Counted from the stretch's first letter, positions 1 through 8,805 are shown. The stretch: 64,000 bases of DNA from Shewanella baltica (GCF_900456975.1 NZ_UGYM01000002.1:4960001-5024000); one strand, 5' to 3'. The notes: generated from the sequence alone by a model not told the origin. Made by a program: numbers and translations.

Positions 1-2
1 TG

Positions 3-197
3 ACCCGCACTCTCCATCCACCGGGCGGTGCAACGGCATTGATCGCCGTGATTGGCGGTGAAAATGTGCATCAACTCGGCTTTCTCTACGCGCTAATGCC
101 AGTGTTCCTCGGCTCAGTATTACTCTTACTAGTCGCGCTGGTGGTCAATAACCTCTCCACCGATCCCAAGCGCCATTACCCTGTGTATTGGATTTAG
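3..197 (+). CDS. HPP family membrane protein, C-terminal part
   Basis: The window opens inside this gene; 64 residues and the stop are present. The translation contains HPPGGATAL, the signature of the HPP family of integral membrane proteins, some of which are linked to nitrite transport. One hydrophobic helix of about 22 residues (YALMPVFLGSVLLLLVALVV) follows, then a short basic tail ending PVYWI. The frame is open from base 3 and ends in TAG. A hairpin terminator lies 25 bases downstream. Function beyond the family name cannot be judged from this fragment. Confidence 0.8.
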   Translation, partial: TRTLHPPGGATALIAVIGGENVHQLGFLYALMPVFLGSVLLLLVALVVNNLSTDPKRHYPVYWI

Positions 198-221
198 CTA
201 AAGTTAACATTATTCCAACTA

Positions 222-255
222 GATGAGCGCAACTGTTATTGCGCCCATCTATTTA
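222..255 (+). terminator. Terminator after HPP gene
   Basis: Arms GATG-a-GCGCAA (222-232) and TTGCGC-c-CATC (239-249) pair around a CTGTTA loop, followed by a T-rich stretch. It ends the HPP gene and may also serve the convergent gene on the other strand. Confidence 0.6.
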
Positions 256-270
256 TGTTTATATTTCAGA

Positions 271-1053
271 TTAAATACCGCTAGTTATTGCTATATTTCT
301 AAATGCTATAATTCTTGTACCGTCAGAATAATCTAACTTGAAATTTAACTTTTTGATCATGACTGGATTTGACTCTGTAGGATATTTGAAAAATAGCTTT
401 AGAGATGTAGCTGATTTTTTTGTCAAAGGAATACTTCTTGATGATCTAATAAACTCATTTGCTATATGTACTCGTTCTAGCTCAGCTCTAGTGTTCTCTT
501 GATCATAAATTCTAGTGTTATTAACTCCACCAATTTCTAGATCTTCATCTGAAACATTTCGAACAAAAAGACTACATATGACCTGAGAACCTGATTTTGA
601 ACAATAATCTAGCTCAATTTCTAATCCAGCCTCTACTTGTACCATGCTATAGCTAATACGTTCTTCTTTTTCAAGAAAGTAACTGCTTAGCGACGATGAT
701 GGAGCATAAAACTCTCTTAGGCTTAAGGACAAAGCTCCCAGCATCAAAAAAACAAATGTGTAATATCCATATTTTCTCCATGTTTTTCGATCTTTTACTT
801 TGGAAACAAGTCTGTTGACGATAAAAAGAATTGAAAATGCTGACATGAGAGCTAAAAATGCAAAGATAGCTTGATAGAGTAATAATCCATCAACGTTAAG
901 TTGAAATAACTGTCTTAAGAAGTCTGAACCTCTAAATGTCGGCACTAAAACAGCCAGTAAGGTAAGTATAAAACTAAGCAGTGTATTTGAGTCTGACATG
1001 TATTCTCTGAAATTATTTTTTTCAGTATTGTCCTTTAGCGCCTTACTATCCAT
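271..1053 (-). CDS. Hypothetical membrane protein with C-terminal soluble domain
   Basis: Unrecognised 260-residue protein. Three hydrophobic segments are visible at about residues 24-40, 57-79 and 97-112, followed by a soluble half of about 145 residues. That half has alternating beta-like stretches and two cysteines (C151, C160) in the pattern DYC...VICSLFVRN, which suggests a small disulphide-bonded beta domain outside the membrane; this is inference. The gene is clearly more AT-rich than its neighbours and uses many AT-ending codons, a sign of recent transfer. The neighbouring acetyltransferase gene on the same strand ends near the composition change. Confidence 0.7.
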   Translation of the reverse strand: MDSKALKDNTEKNNFREYMSDSNTLLSFILTLLAVLVPTFRGSDFLRQLFQLNVDGLLLYQAIFAFLALMSAFSILFIVNRLVSKVKDRKTWRKYGYYTFVFLMLGALSLSLREFYAPSSSLSSYFLEKEERISYSMVQVEAGLEIELDYCSKSGSQVICSLFVRNVSDEDLEIGGVNNTRIYDQENTRAELERVHIANEFIRSSRSIPLTKKSATSLKLFFKYPTESNPVMIKKLNFKLDYSDGTRIIAFRNIAITSGI

Positions 1054-1145
1054 TTTTTATAAATATCCTATAACTCTGCTTATATGTGATGACTATTTTA
1101 ATATTAATGAAGTATCCATTCAAAGATGTTTCTACATTTGTTCTG

Positions 1146-1412
1146 CTAGTTTTTCAAAAACTTCTGCACATACCAGCAGCTGGCTTGGATAGCCAAATCT
1201 TGGCTTTTGGCCCATTTAAGTCCGTGGCGAACTAAGCGTTCGGCAAGTCCTTTACCGCGCAGTTCGTTGGGGACAAAGGTGCGGCTAAAATCGATATCCT
1301 TGCCTGATAATTGGTATTCCAATACGGCTTCATAGCCATCGACAGGGATAATAAAACGCTGTCTATCCTGTTGATGTTCAATGGCTATCTCAATATTTTC
1401 GTTATCTGACAT
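1146..1412 (-). CDS. Small GNAT-type N-acetyltransferase (YjdJ-like)
   Basis: 88 residues. The stretch VPNELRGKGLAERLVRHGLK carries the R-G-x-G-L-A acetyl-CoA loop of the small GNAT/NATD1 proteins of the E. coli YjdJ type. ATG at 1412 is preferred over an upstream in-frame TTG because AGGGAAG sits 6-8 bases before it. Family members usually end with a CxYV...HPEY motif; here CWYVQKFLKN is followed at once by a stop, so the last few residues look lost, at the boundary with AT-rich DNA. Substrate unknown. Confidence 0.75.
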   Translation of the reverse strand: MSDNENIEIAIEHQQDRQRFIIPVDGYEAVLEYQLSGKDIDFSRTFVPNELRGKGLAERLVRHGLKWAKSQDLAIQASCWYVQKFLKN

Positions 1413-1474
1413 ACATTCTTCCCTCAAGGAGTGGCTTAAAGTGTGCTGGCAATTTAGCTATCGATTTGGTTAGC

Positions 1475-1903
1475 TTAGGCGACTTCGTGTTGTTTGAGAA
1501 TCGCCAGCAGTTCTGCCGGTAAGTCGGCCTTTTTGCCGGTTTTAAAGTTAAACATCACCGCGACTGAAGTACCTAAGGTGGTTACTGCCTGCTGCTGTTT
1601 ACTAAAAGCCTGATAATGCATGGTAAATCTATCGCTGTGAATATCGCTAATGCTGACACTCACTAATAGAGTATCGGGGAAGGTCACTGGGCGTTTATAG
1701 CGAGCCTGATTTTCGCTGATCACCGGGCCAATACCTGATTTATACAGGGTATCTAGCGGGAAAAGGCGATTGAAAAAGTCGATACGGGCCGTTTCAAAAT
1801 AGCGGAAATAGACGACGTTGTTGACGTGTTGCAACGCATCCATTTCGCCCCAAGCCACGGGGATTTCGGTCACTATAGGGTGCTGTGCGAGAAACTTTTC
1901 CAT
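1475..1903 (-). CDS. Acyl-CoA thioesterase, hotdog fold (YbgC/FadM-like)
   Basis: About 142 residues, normal for the 4HBT family. The motif WGEMDALQHVNNVVYFRYFE holds the Asp and the HVNN-x-x-Y signature of YbgC/FadM-type acyl-CoA thioesterases, which hydrolyse acyl-CoA esters in the cytoplasm. Two starts are possible: ATG at 1903, with GGA about eight bases upstream, or ATG at 1927 with no visible ribosome site; the former is chosen. The gene stands alone, 62 bases from the acetyltransferase on the same strand. The in vivo substrate cannot be read from the sequence. Confidence 0.85.
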   Translation of the reverse strand: MEKFLAQHPIVTEIPVAWGEMDALQHVNNVVYFRYFETARIDFFNRLFPLDTLYKSGIGPVISENQARYKRPVTFPDTLLVSVSISDIHSDRFTMHYQAFSKQQQAVTTLGTSVAVMFNFKTGKKADLPAELLAILKQHEVA

Positions 1904-2059
1904 TATGTTTTCCAGTGTGTTTGGCATTGAATTGCCGATCTAAAAATGCGAGTTGAAACGCTCGTTTAAGATGGTCAGACTAGCAGCATAAAGAACAAGC
2001 GACAAGCCATGGCGTTATAGGCATTTAGCGATAACATTAAGCGAAACAAGGAGCAGTGC

Positions 2060-2455
2060 ATGATTAAACGAGTCGGAAACACCCATATTCAAGCTGAACA
2101 CCAAGCGTCTTGCCACTGTGGCGCTGTGGTGTTGCAATTATCGCTGCCCAATGGCATCGAAAATCCGCGCCGCTGCGATTGTTCTATCTGCCGCCGTAAG
2201 GGCGCGATTGTCGGCTCTGTACCGCTGGCGGGGATCAAGATCCTCAAGGGTGAAGATGTGCTGAAATGCTATGAATTCAATACCAAAACCGCTAAGCATT
2301 ACTTCTGCTCCAACTGCGGCATTTACACCCATCACCAGCGGCGTTCCAATCCCCATGAATATGGTTACAACATTGGTTGCCTCGAAGGGGTCAATCCATT
2401 CGATTTAGACAATGTGCCCACGAATGATGGCGTTAACCATCCTGCGGATCGTTAG
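2060..2455 (+). CDS. GFA family (glutathione-dependent formaldehyde-activating-like) zinc protein
   Basis: 131 residues with the cysteine pattern of the GFA/CENP-V fold: C18-x-C20, C39-x-C41-x2-C44 and C83-x2-C86. These bind two zinc ions in the family, whose founding member (Gfa) accelerates addition of formaldehyde to glutathione. AGGAG precedes the ATG. The next gene, a MerR regulator, starts three bases after the stop, so the two are probably co-transcribed and linked in function. Enzymatic activity of most family members is unproven; the name describes the fold. Confidence 0.85.
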   Translation: MIKRVGNTHIQAEHQASCHCGAVVLQLSLPNGIENPRRCDCSICRRKGAIVGSVPLAGIKILKGEDVLKCYEFNTKTAKHYFCSNCGIYTHHQRRSNPHEYGYNIGCLEGVNPFDLDNVPTNDGVNHPADR

Positions 2456-2458
2456 ATT

Positions 2459-2815
2459 ATGAACATAGGTCAGTTTGCTGCACTTACTGGATTGTCGGCG
2501 CACACGCTCAGATATTACGAGAAAATTGGCCTACTGCAGTCTGTGGTGCGAAATGCGAGCGGGCACCGCGACTATGCCGCGAAAGAAGCGGAATGGATTG
2601 GGTTTATCAATCGCTTAAAAGAAACTGGCATGCCGCTAAAGCAGATTTTGACCTATGCCGAACTGCGTGCTCAAGGCAATACAACCGCAGGCGAGCGGCA
2701 GCAATTACTTGAGCAACATGCCTCACAATTGGCTGAGCGTATTCGCCAAGAGCAGGCGCATCTGATCGCCCTCGAGCAAAAAATCCGCTATTACCAAACG
2801 CATTTCAGTGATTAA
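2459..2815 (+). CDS. MerR family transcriptional regulator (NmlR/AdhR-like)
   Basis: 118 residues. Residues 1-70 form the MerR winged helix-turn-helix (MNIGQFAALTGLSAHTLRYY...), followed by a long helix for dimerisation (about 75-118, rich in Q, E, L, R). No cysteine is present in the effector region, so classical metal sensing is unlikely. The gene starts three bases after the GFA-like gene without its own clear ribosome site, suggesting translational coupling. Downstream lies a promoter with an 18-bp perfect palindrome in a 19-bp spacer, matching MerR activation and resembling operators reported for the NmlR/AdhR aldehyde-stress branch; that assignment is inference. Confidence 0.85.
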   Translation: MNIGQFAALTGLSAHTLRYYEKIGLLQSVVRNASGHRDYAAKEAEWIGFINRLKETGMPLKQILTYAELRAQGNTTAGERQQLLEQHASQLAERIRQEQAHLIALEQKIRYYQTHFSD

Positions 2816-2946
2816 GCTTAGCGATTCGGTTCAGTCGCTAAGTTCTGCATTTAAATCCTAATCGATTAATATTCTTCGCTTTTATCTTTAGCTGCTGTCT
2901 TCCTTCTTCAATCACAGGGCTACCTGCATTATTCATCAATCAGCCG

Positions 2947-2977
2947 TTGACTTAGAGTTAACTCTAAGGCGTAAGCT
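2947..2977 (+). promoter_or_regulatory. MerR-type promoter/operator for the CMD-like gene
   Basis: TTGACT (2947-2952) and TAAGCT (2972-2977) are separated by 19 bases, the overlong spacer that MerR proteins correct by DNA distortion. The spacer is overlapped by the perfect palindrome CTTAGAGTTAACTCTAAG (2951-2968). It lies 32 bases upstream of the CMD-like gene and 130 bases after the MerR gene. Confidence 0.85.
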
Positions 2978-3008
2978 GACTTCTGTGGTCAAATCCTAAG
3001 GAGTCAAA

Positions 3009-3395
3009 ATGAGTAATCAAAGGTATGTGCAGGGCTTAGCTAAGCTGACTGAAATCGACGGTGAAGCGGGCGAGAAAGTGATCAGTAGTCTGGCAAATAT
3101 TTGCCCCGACTTGGGTAAGTACATTATCGAATATCCTTTTGGGGATATTTATCAGCGTGAAGGACTCGATCTTAAGACGCGGGAGTTAGTCACTGTCGCG
3201 GCGCTCACTGCATTAGGGCATTGTCAGCCGCAGCTTAACGTCCATATTAATGGCGCGTTGAATGTCGGTTGTGCACCGCAGGAAATCGTCGAAGTGATAC
3301 TGCAAATGTCTGTTTATGCTGGCTTCCCCGCAGCACTGAATGGCATGTTCGTCGCGAAAGCTGTCTTTGCCGAGCGGGAGTTAAATGTCGTTTGA
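3009..3395 (+). CDS. Carboxymuconolactone decarboxylase family protein
   Basis: 128 residues of the CMD/AhpD superfamily. The core [16 protein letters not shown]...[12 protein letters not shown] matches gamma-carboxymuconolactone-decarboxylase-like proteins, with H79 in the conserved helix. The AhpD redox pair CxxC is absent (single C72 and C88), so peroxiredoxin-reductase activity is unlikely. AAGGAG lies seven bases before the ATG. Its promoter is of the MerR type, so it is the probable target of the regulator upstream. A role in detoxifying reactive carbonyls would fit that context but is inference. Confidence 0.8.
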   Translation: MSNQRYVQGLAKLTEIDGEAGEKVISSLANICPDLGKYIIEYPFGDIYQREGLDLKTRELVTVAALTALGHCQPQLNVHINGALNVGCAPQEIVEVILQMSVYAGFPAALNGMFVAKAVFAERELNVV

Positions 3396-3431
3396 GTCTA
3401 TTCTGAGTTAGGTTCATAGCACTTCATTGAG

Positions 3432-3450
3432 GCGATCTTAAGGTCGCTTT
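3432..3450 (+). terminator. Terminator after CMD-like gene
   Basis: GCGATC-TTAA-GGTCGC hairpin followed by TTTAATTGT, 36 bases after the stop codon. The stem is short. The rest of the gap to 3690 shows no other clear element. Confidence 0.5.
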
Positions 3451-3690
3451 AATTGTACTCATTGGTATTACTTTCAAATCCATTTAAACGGTATTTCTGT
3501 TCCACATCATCGACATAGAATCTCGCGGGAGATTCATTTCGCCGCTAAAGGACGATTCGGCAAGTTTTGTTAGTAAATTGCCAAAGTTAGTCGCTACACT
3601 GGCATAGGTGACGCGAGTGTCGCCATAGATTTTGCAGCTTACATCGGCAACTCAAGCGTGTCTTAATCGTAACCGGAATTTAAAATTATA

Positions 3691-4773
3691 ATGAATTTAG
3701 GTCGTTACACTGAATCTGCCCGCCAGCACTTACGGCAAGTCATCAAGCCTTTGCCTAGCGAGCTCCAGCTAGGGTTGAGCAAGTTGTGGCGCTACCTAAG
3801 CCAAGGGTTTGCTAAGTTATCCTTTGCGCAAAAGCTGTATCTTATTGCCTTGATATTGGCCTTTAGTACCGACTTGATGGGTGTGGTCGCCGTGATTGCT
3901 GTCATCGCTATGGCTATCGAGTTTTGGCCCGTGTTCGAGCGGGTCTGGCATAGTTTGGCGGGCAAGGCCGTGTTGTTGCTGTTTTACGCCATTATTGCCA
4001 ACTTTGCTTTAGGTTGGTCTGGCGCCATAGTTAACGAAGTGGTTGGGGTGTCGGCAAGTCATCTGGACTACACCCATAACTTAGCGATTTTACTTTATAT
4101 GCCCGCTTGGTTTTTAATGGTGAGCGCAATTGTGCTGCTGGCATTGCAGTTGATTATCCCCATCTATTTAGTCTTAATTTTTTTGCTTAAACCTTTGGGT
4201 GTCAAATCGTTACGGATCACCTCACATACATCATTTCGTAAAACGACCTTTACGATCCGTATCGTGTTGGCGGCTGTGGTCTTGTATCACTTGAGCTTAC
4301 TGATTGATTTAGAAACCCGCCTTCAAACCTCGTTTGCGGACTTTATTACAACAACTCAAGAAGCCTCTGAACATAATCCCGTCGAGCCAGCATTAGGGCT
4401 TATGCCGCATACGACCGATGTGCTGACGGCACCGATTGCTGAGTTAGCTAAGATTAAGCCCGAGCTTGAAGCCGACAAACCGGCTGACAAACAAACCGCC
4501 GATGAGCGCGAAGAAGCGGAACGCAAGCAAACCTATGCGTCGGTGCGGGCGCAATATCAGTATCTCGTGCGGCAATGGTTAGCGACGTTTGCCTTTGCGC
4601 TTGAAGCCAATAGCCGTTCGCGTTGTGAGAAGCCCGCCGAATCGAATGTGATCGAGTTGAATGACTATGAGATTTTGCAGATCACGCCGGATAAGAAAGC
4701 GGATTATGGTTATCGTTTTGAAGTGAAAAAGTGTATCTCGGCCGCGTTTCCGCTGACAGAAAAGGGCAAATAA
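3691..4773 (+). CDS. Conserved hypothetical multi-pass membrane protein
   Basis: 360 residues, family not recognised. Hydrophobic segments lie at about 50-78, 92-112, 131-167 and 188-206, preceded by a basic amphipathic N-terminus and followed by a soluble C-terminal half (210-360). The latter has a charged, low-complexity linker (ELEADKPADKQTADEREEAERK, about 265-290) and a small domain with a cysteine near each end. Base composition matches the chromosome. The start is poorly supported (only GGAAT about 15 bases upstream). A strong terminator follows. Confidence 0.7.
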   Translation: MNLGRYTESARQHLRQVIKPLPSELQLGLSKLWRYLSQGFAKLSFAQKLYLIALILAFSTDLMGVVAVIAVIAMAIEFWPVFERVWHSLAGKAVLLLFYAIIANFALGWSGAIVNEVVGVSASHLDYTHNLAILLYMPAWFLMVSAIVLLALQLIIPIYLVLIFLLKPLGVKSLRITSHTSFRKTTFTIRIVLAAVVLYHLSLLIDLETRLQTSFADFITTTQEASEHNPVEPALGLMPHTTDVLTAPIAELAKIKPELEADKPADKQTADEREEAERKQTYASVRAQYQYLVRQWLATFAFALEANSRSRCEKPAESNVIELNDYEILQITPDKKADYGYRFEVKKCISAAFPLTEKGK

Positions 4774-4790
4774 GCTGCCTAATAAAAAAA

Positions 4791-4816
4791 GCGACCATAA
4801 GGTCGCTTTCATTTTT
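4791..4816 (+). terminator. Bidirectional terminator
   Basis: AGCGACC-ATAA-GGTCGCT flanked by AAAAAAA and TTTCATTTTT. It sits between the membrane-protein gene and the convergent mtnC gene and can serve both strands. Confidence 0.8.
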
Positions 4817-4869
4817 GGCTAAATCAGCTTGGCTGAGTTAGTCGACTATTGCGTTCTTCAACAATCACG

Positions 4870-5550
4870 TTATTCAATCAGCAGCTCATCGAAGCTGCTG
4901 ATTTTACGGAACTCACCAGTGCGCTGTTTGCTATCGCGTACCATTTGGCAGGTCATCATGCCTGCAGCTTCAGCAGCCTTTAATTCTTCAATCACATCAG
5001 ACACAAACAGCACTTGCTTAGGGCTTAAGCTGATAGTGTTGAGGATATTGCAGTAAGCCTGTTTATCTAATTTGTTGCCTGTACGGGTATCAAAATGACC
5101 GTTGAACATCTCGGTTAAATCGCCGCCGTCACTGTGGCTGAATAACAGTTTTTGCGCATCAACAGAGCCCGATGAAAAACTGTAAATACGCAAATTTTGC
5201 GCGCTAAAACGTTTCACCGCTTCAATAAAATCAGGGAAGATATGGCCCTTAAATTCGCCATGGGCGTAGCCTTGCTTCCAGATCAAGCCTTGCAGGGTTT
5301 TGAGTGGTGTCGCTTTACGATCTTCGCTGACCCACTGCTGCAAAATTTCAGTCACGCGTGCTAAGTCCGCATCTGGCTCTAGGGCGATATCTCGGGTGTC
5401 GCAAATACAGTTTTCAACCAATACATTGTGTTGGTTCTGTTCTAAAAAGTCTGGCAAGGCTTTGACAGAATAGGGGAATAGTACATCTTGGATAAAGTTT
5501 AGGTCTGTCGTGGTGCCTGCTGTGTCTACGACTATGGCTCTGATACCCAT
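4870..5550 (-). CDS. mtnC: Enolase-phosphatase E1 (acireductone synthase), methionine salvage
   Basis: 226 residues, the usual length. MtnC is a HAD-superfamily enzyme that enolises and dephosphorylates 2,3-diketo-5-methylthio-1-phosphopentane to acireductone. The family-specific first HAD motif is DTAGTTTD (residues 9-16), with [12 protein letters not shown] as motif 2 and FVSDVIEEL as motif 3. ATG at 5550 is chosen over an in-frame GTG at 5568 because it gives the standard [12 protein letters not shown] start and has GGAG upstream, although 13 bases away. No other methionine-salvage gene is adjacent. Confidence 0.93.
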   Translation of the reverse strand: MGIRAIVVDTAGTTTDLNFIQDVLFPYSVKALPDFLEQNQHNVLVENCICDTRDIALEPDADLARVTEILQQWVSEDRKATPLKTLQGLIWKQGYAHGEFKGHIFPDFIEAVKRFSAQNLRIYSFSSGSVDAQKLLFSHSDGGDLTEMFNGHFDTRTGNKLDKQAYCNILNTISLSPKQVLFVSDVIEELKAAEAAGMMTCQMVRDSKQRTGEFRKISSFDELLIE

Positions 5551-5792
5551 AATGTTTTGATACTCCACAATATGTTGGCTTAAAAATGCAACTCCGATCC
5601 TAAGCGTTATTGGCGAAATTGGCTAGTCTATTTCGCGAGTCTTACCACAGCTATCACAGCCTAAATGGGAATACTTAGGGTTTGCGATATGCTTGGCAGA
5701 AGGATTAGGCTGTGAGATCGGATTTACTTTCAATAATACGGGTGTTAACTTCGGCTGATACTTATATAGTTGATTTTCAAGGAATGAAATTT

Positions 5793-6950
5793 ATGCGTAC
5801 GCTATTAATTCTGCTGGTGATTTACAGCTTTGCATTCTTCAATGTGTCAGCAAATGCCAATGATACTTTTCCCGCTCAACCACTGATGTTAAAGGTCAGT
5901 TCGAGCCTGTTAACTGAGCCTGCTGACTTTAAGGTGACATTGCCGGCCAGTTACCAGTCCAATACTGATAAACGTTACGTGGTACTGGTGGATTTACATC
6001 CTCGTAGTCATGGCTATCTCGCTGGAATGGAAGACTGGATGAGTCATAACGGTGGCTGGCCTTGGCTGGAAACCATTATCGTGACGGCGCCAGATGGTCA
6101 TGCAGGCTTAGGTGAGTTAAAAACTTTAGCCATTAAGCAGCAAGAAAATCAGCAGTTTTTAGATTTTATGGAGCAAGATCTATTGCCCGCCATCGATAAA
6201 CAATATCGCACAAATGGTTTTCGGATCCTTAATGGCTTCACTGGCAATGCCACTTTCAGCCTCTATACGCTTTTGAATCGCCCAAGCCTATTTAATGCTT
6301 ACATCGCCGCAAGTCCGGTACTGGATGATAACTACGCTTTTGTAATGGCAGATGCTGCAAAGAAGCTCGCAGGGATGAAAGGTAAGCCAAGATTCCTTTT
6401 TATGAGCACTAGCGACAGTGATTTCGAACAAAATCAATTAGCTGACTTTGCCAAGCTTGAAGCCATTATCAAAGCGAACGCTACGAATTTACTCGATTAT
6501 CGCATCAAGCGCTTCGATGGCACTTACTATATGACGCAACCTATTTTGGCGACGGCTTATGGTATTGAAGCTATTTTTAACGATGTACACCAAGTGCTTA
6601 AGCCTGACTCGGCAATATCACGTCAAGGCGTAGCCGCTATTTTGGCGCATTATAAAACCCTGTCGAACGACAAATATGGTTTTGACGTGCCCGCTACCGA
6701 TTCGCTTATCGCGTTGGCAAGTTCTGTCGAGACGACTGATCCCACCAAAGCTATCGACATTTATCAGCAAACTTTAAAAGCGATCCCAACAGCATTCGAG
6801 GCCAGCCATGCATTGGCAAGCGTCTATGCGAGCCAAGGTCAGCTAGTTGAAGCGATTAAGTATGAAAAGCAAGCGCTTGAATTAACTGACCATCCATTCT
6901 TCCAAGACAAATACAGTAAACAGTTAGCTGAGTATCAGGCGAAGCATTAA
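5793..6950 (+). CDS. Secreted alpha/beta-hydrolase-fold esterase-like protein with TPR tail
   Basis: 385 residues from the ATG at 5793, which has AAGGA eight bases upstream; a longer frame back to GTG 5712 would bury the signal peptide. Residues 1-22 form a signal peptide ending SANA. Residues 30-270 resemble the Fes/esterase D domain (VVLVDLHPRSH, VTAPDGH, ASPVLD). The nucleophile elbow, normally G-x-S-x-G-G, reads GFTGN around T150, so the catalytic Ser is missing and the protein may be inactive or changed in function. The last 80 residues look like two TPR units (TKAIDIYQQTLKAIP, GQLVEAIKYEKQALEL). Confidence 0.75.
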   Translation: MRTLLILLVIYSFAFFNVSANANDTFPAQPLMLKVSSSLLTEPADFKVTLPASYQSNTDKRYVVLVDLHPRSHGYLAGMEDWMSHNGGWPWLETIIVTAPDGHAGLGELKTLAIKQQENQQFLDFMEQDLLPAIDKQYRTNGFRILNGFTGNATFSLYTLLNRPSLFNAYIAASPVLDDNYAFVMADAAKKLAGMKGKPRFLFMSTSDSDFEQNQLADFAKLEAIIKANATNLLDYRIKRFDGTYYMTQPILATAYGIEAIFNDVHQVLKPDSAISRQGVAAILAHYKTLSNDKYGFDVPATDSLIALASSVETTDPTKAIDIYQQTLKAIPTAFEASHALASVYASQGQLVEAIKYEKQALELTDHPFFQDKYSKQLAEYQAKH

Positions 6951-7036
6951 GTGTAAACGCTCACGTTTTTGCCTGTCGTTAACTGTACTCATGTGTATAA
7001 GTTTGTGGCTACCATAAGACTATGGTCTTAATAGCT

Positions 7037-7077
7037 AAGGGAAATTTAGCCTGCTATTGTAGCTAAAGTCCCTTTTC
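7037..7077 (+). terminator. Probable terminator after esterase-like gene
   Basis: AAGGGA..TTTAGC (7037-7050) pairs with GCTAAA..TCCCTT (7062-7074), with a small internal loop, and is followed by TTCT. Confidence 0.5.
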
Positions 7078-7153
7078 TATTCTGTGGCTTGCATGCAGTG
7101 GTTTTTCGGGAGATGAGACTGCCTATTTTCAGTTGCAAATAGAGAGACCTTCA

Positions 7154-7588
7154 ATGAAATATTTACCCGCTCTTGGCTTTGGTATCTTATTAGCTTTACT
7201 GAGTTTTATCAGTTTCTCATTAGTCGCGAGCGCGGGTTATATGCTGGATATGTTAAGTGCAGTGCCCAAGATTACGCCGAACAGTGTGGAGTACCTGTTG
7301 TTAGGGGCTCACGATGCGAGTTTGCTGATATTGCTAGCAGGTTTAGTGCTTTACGCTTATCACAGGATTTTTCCAAAACTTCCCTTCGATTGGTTCACCG
7401 CTGTGTTCATCCAAATGCCACTGGGTTTAGCTGTGTTGGCGTTAGACGGTTTTAGCTTAAACCTATTATCATTCAAAGGTTTTGCGCTGACGCTGACCAC
7501 CTTCGCCGCTTCCTTTGGAGTATTAGTCATCTTCTGGTTACTGCAGCGTCGAGCACGCCGTTTGTCTTTAGCTACGGTTAACGATTAG
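7154..7588 (+). CDS. Hypothetical four-helix membrane protein
   Basis: 144 residues from ATG 7154 (GAGAG just upstream); an in-frame TTG at 7133 is less likely. Four hydrophobic segments are visible: LGFGILLALLSFISFSLVAS, LLLGAHDASLLILLAGLVLY, WFTAVFIQMPLGLAVLALDG and FALTLTTFAASFGVLVIFWL, ending in an Arg-rich tail (QRRARR). No family recognised. Its last 65 or so codons are repeated almost exactly at 8996-9196, in a gene fragment 1.6 kb downstream. Confidence 0.7.
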   Translation: MKYLPALGFGILLALLSFISFSLVASAGYMLDMLSAVPKITPNSVEYLLLGAHDASLLILLAGLVLYAYHRIFPKLPFDWFTAVFIQMPLGLAVLALDGFSLNLLSFKGFALTLTTFAASFGVLVIFWLLQRRARRLSLATVND

Positions 7589-7684
7589 TTCAGCATATAC
7601 CGCAGGATGCTTAACTGTTTTTCGGTAACTAAATTATGTAAAATCATTGGCCTAAATGGATTTGAATCGTAAGAGTAGGAGCCA

Positions 7685-8698
7685 ATGAGTTCGATTGAAT
7701 TTGATATTCCCGAAGATCACCGTATTGCCTTTCAGAAGTATTACAAACAAAAAATCGCCCCTAAATGCGGTCCGTTTGAAGCAAAACGTGAAGGCGTGAA
7801 CCAAAGGCGGCGTGAAAATGCCAAGTTCACCACCCCAATCTACTACATATGCATCACGGTGATTTTGGGGGCATTCGCCGGGCTGCTCGGGGTCCAGTTT
7901 ATGCTGGTGCCTATGGATTATTTTGTGCCTTTGATGATTGTCGCGTTCCTGCCCGCTCCCGTGATAGCGTTAGTGGTCATTGCCTCGGGTAAGGAAAGCA
8001 ATGAACTCTATAATGCCGCCTTTGAAAAACTCTATCCCATTAGCCTTAAGTATTTTGGCGATGACTTTGCGCTAACGAGGGAGCCTAAGGTCGATTTCTC
8101 TCTCTTCCTTGAGCTGGGGCTGCTGCCTAAAACCGATAAGCAGTATGCGCAAAATTGCCTTAAGGGAACCTATAACAAGGTGCCGTTCCAGTTTTACGAA
8201 GTCGATGCTTACAACACTAAAGCGAACGATAATGGCTCGGTTCAGCGAGAGACCATCTTCAATGGTGTGCTGCTGGTTTGCAATATTCCTAAGCGATTCA
8301 ATAGTACTACGCTGTTAGTCACGGATAAGGGCAGTTTAAAAAATCGCCTTGAGGGTTTTAAGACTAAGCTGTTGCGCGTCAAGCTTGAGGACGTAAGGTT
8401 CGAGCGGCGCTTTGAGGTTTATAGCAGCGACCAAGTCGAGGCGCGCTACTTACTCAATCCCTTGATGATGGAAAATTTGTTGGCTTTGAGCCGCGAGTTA
8501 AATGCTGAGGTTGAAGCCTGTTTCTATCAAAAACAGTTGCTGATTAAGATCCCGACAAAACACCATTTCTTTATCAATCAACTCGACTTAGATCGCCCCA
8601 TCAATTTTAAGCGTAATATCGAGCAGATGTTTACCGAGTTAGGTTATACCTTCTCAATAATCGATACTTTAAAACTTGATAAGCATACTGGGCTCTAG
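7685..8698 (+). CDS. DUF3137 family membrane protein
   Basis: 337 residues. Two adjacent transmembrane helices at about 55-75 and 80-105 are followed by a cytoplasmic-type domain that matches DUF3137 by memory: FERRFEVYSSDQVEARYLLNP near residue 240, then LLIKIPTKHHFF. AGGAG precedes the ATG by about six bases. The role of the family is unknown. It stands alone between two genes or fragments of unrelated type. Confidence 0.8.
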   Translation: MSSIEFDIPEDHRIAFQKYYKQKIAPKCGPFEAKREGVNQRRRENAKFTTPIYYICITVILGAFAGLLGVQFMLVPMDYFVPLMIVAFLPAPVIALVVIASGKESNELYNAAFEKLYPISLKYFGDDFALTREPKVDFSLFLELGLLPKTDKQYAQNCLKGTYNKVPFQFYEVDAYNTKANDNGSVQRETIFNGVLLVCNIPKRFNSTTLLVTDKGSLKNRLEGFKTKLLRVKLEDVRFERRFEVYSSDQVEARYLLNPLMMENLLALSRELNAEVEACFYQKQLLIKIPTKHHFFINQLDLDRPINFKRNIEQMFTELGYTFSIIDTLKLDKHTGL

Positions 8699-8805
8699 AG
8701 TGTTAGGTTATTAACGAATAAGTGCATGGTATCTATTGGCCCTAGTGTTCTACGGCGATTTAGCGTCGGTACAACTTTGCTGCGGTAGGTATGTTCAGCG
8801 CCTAC

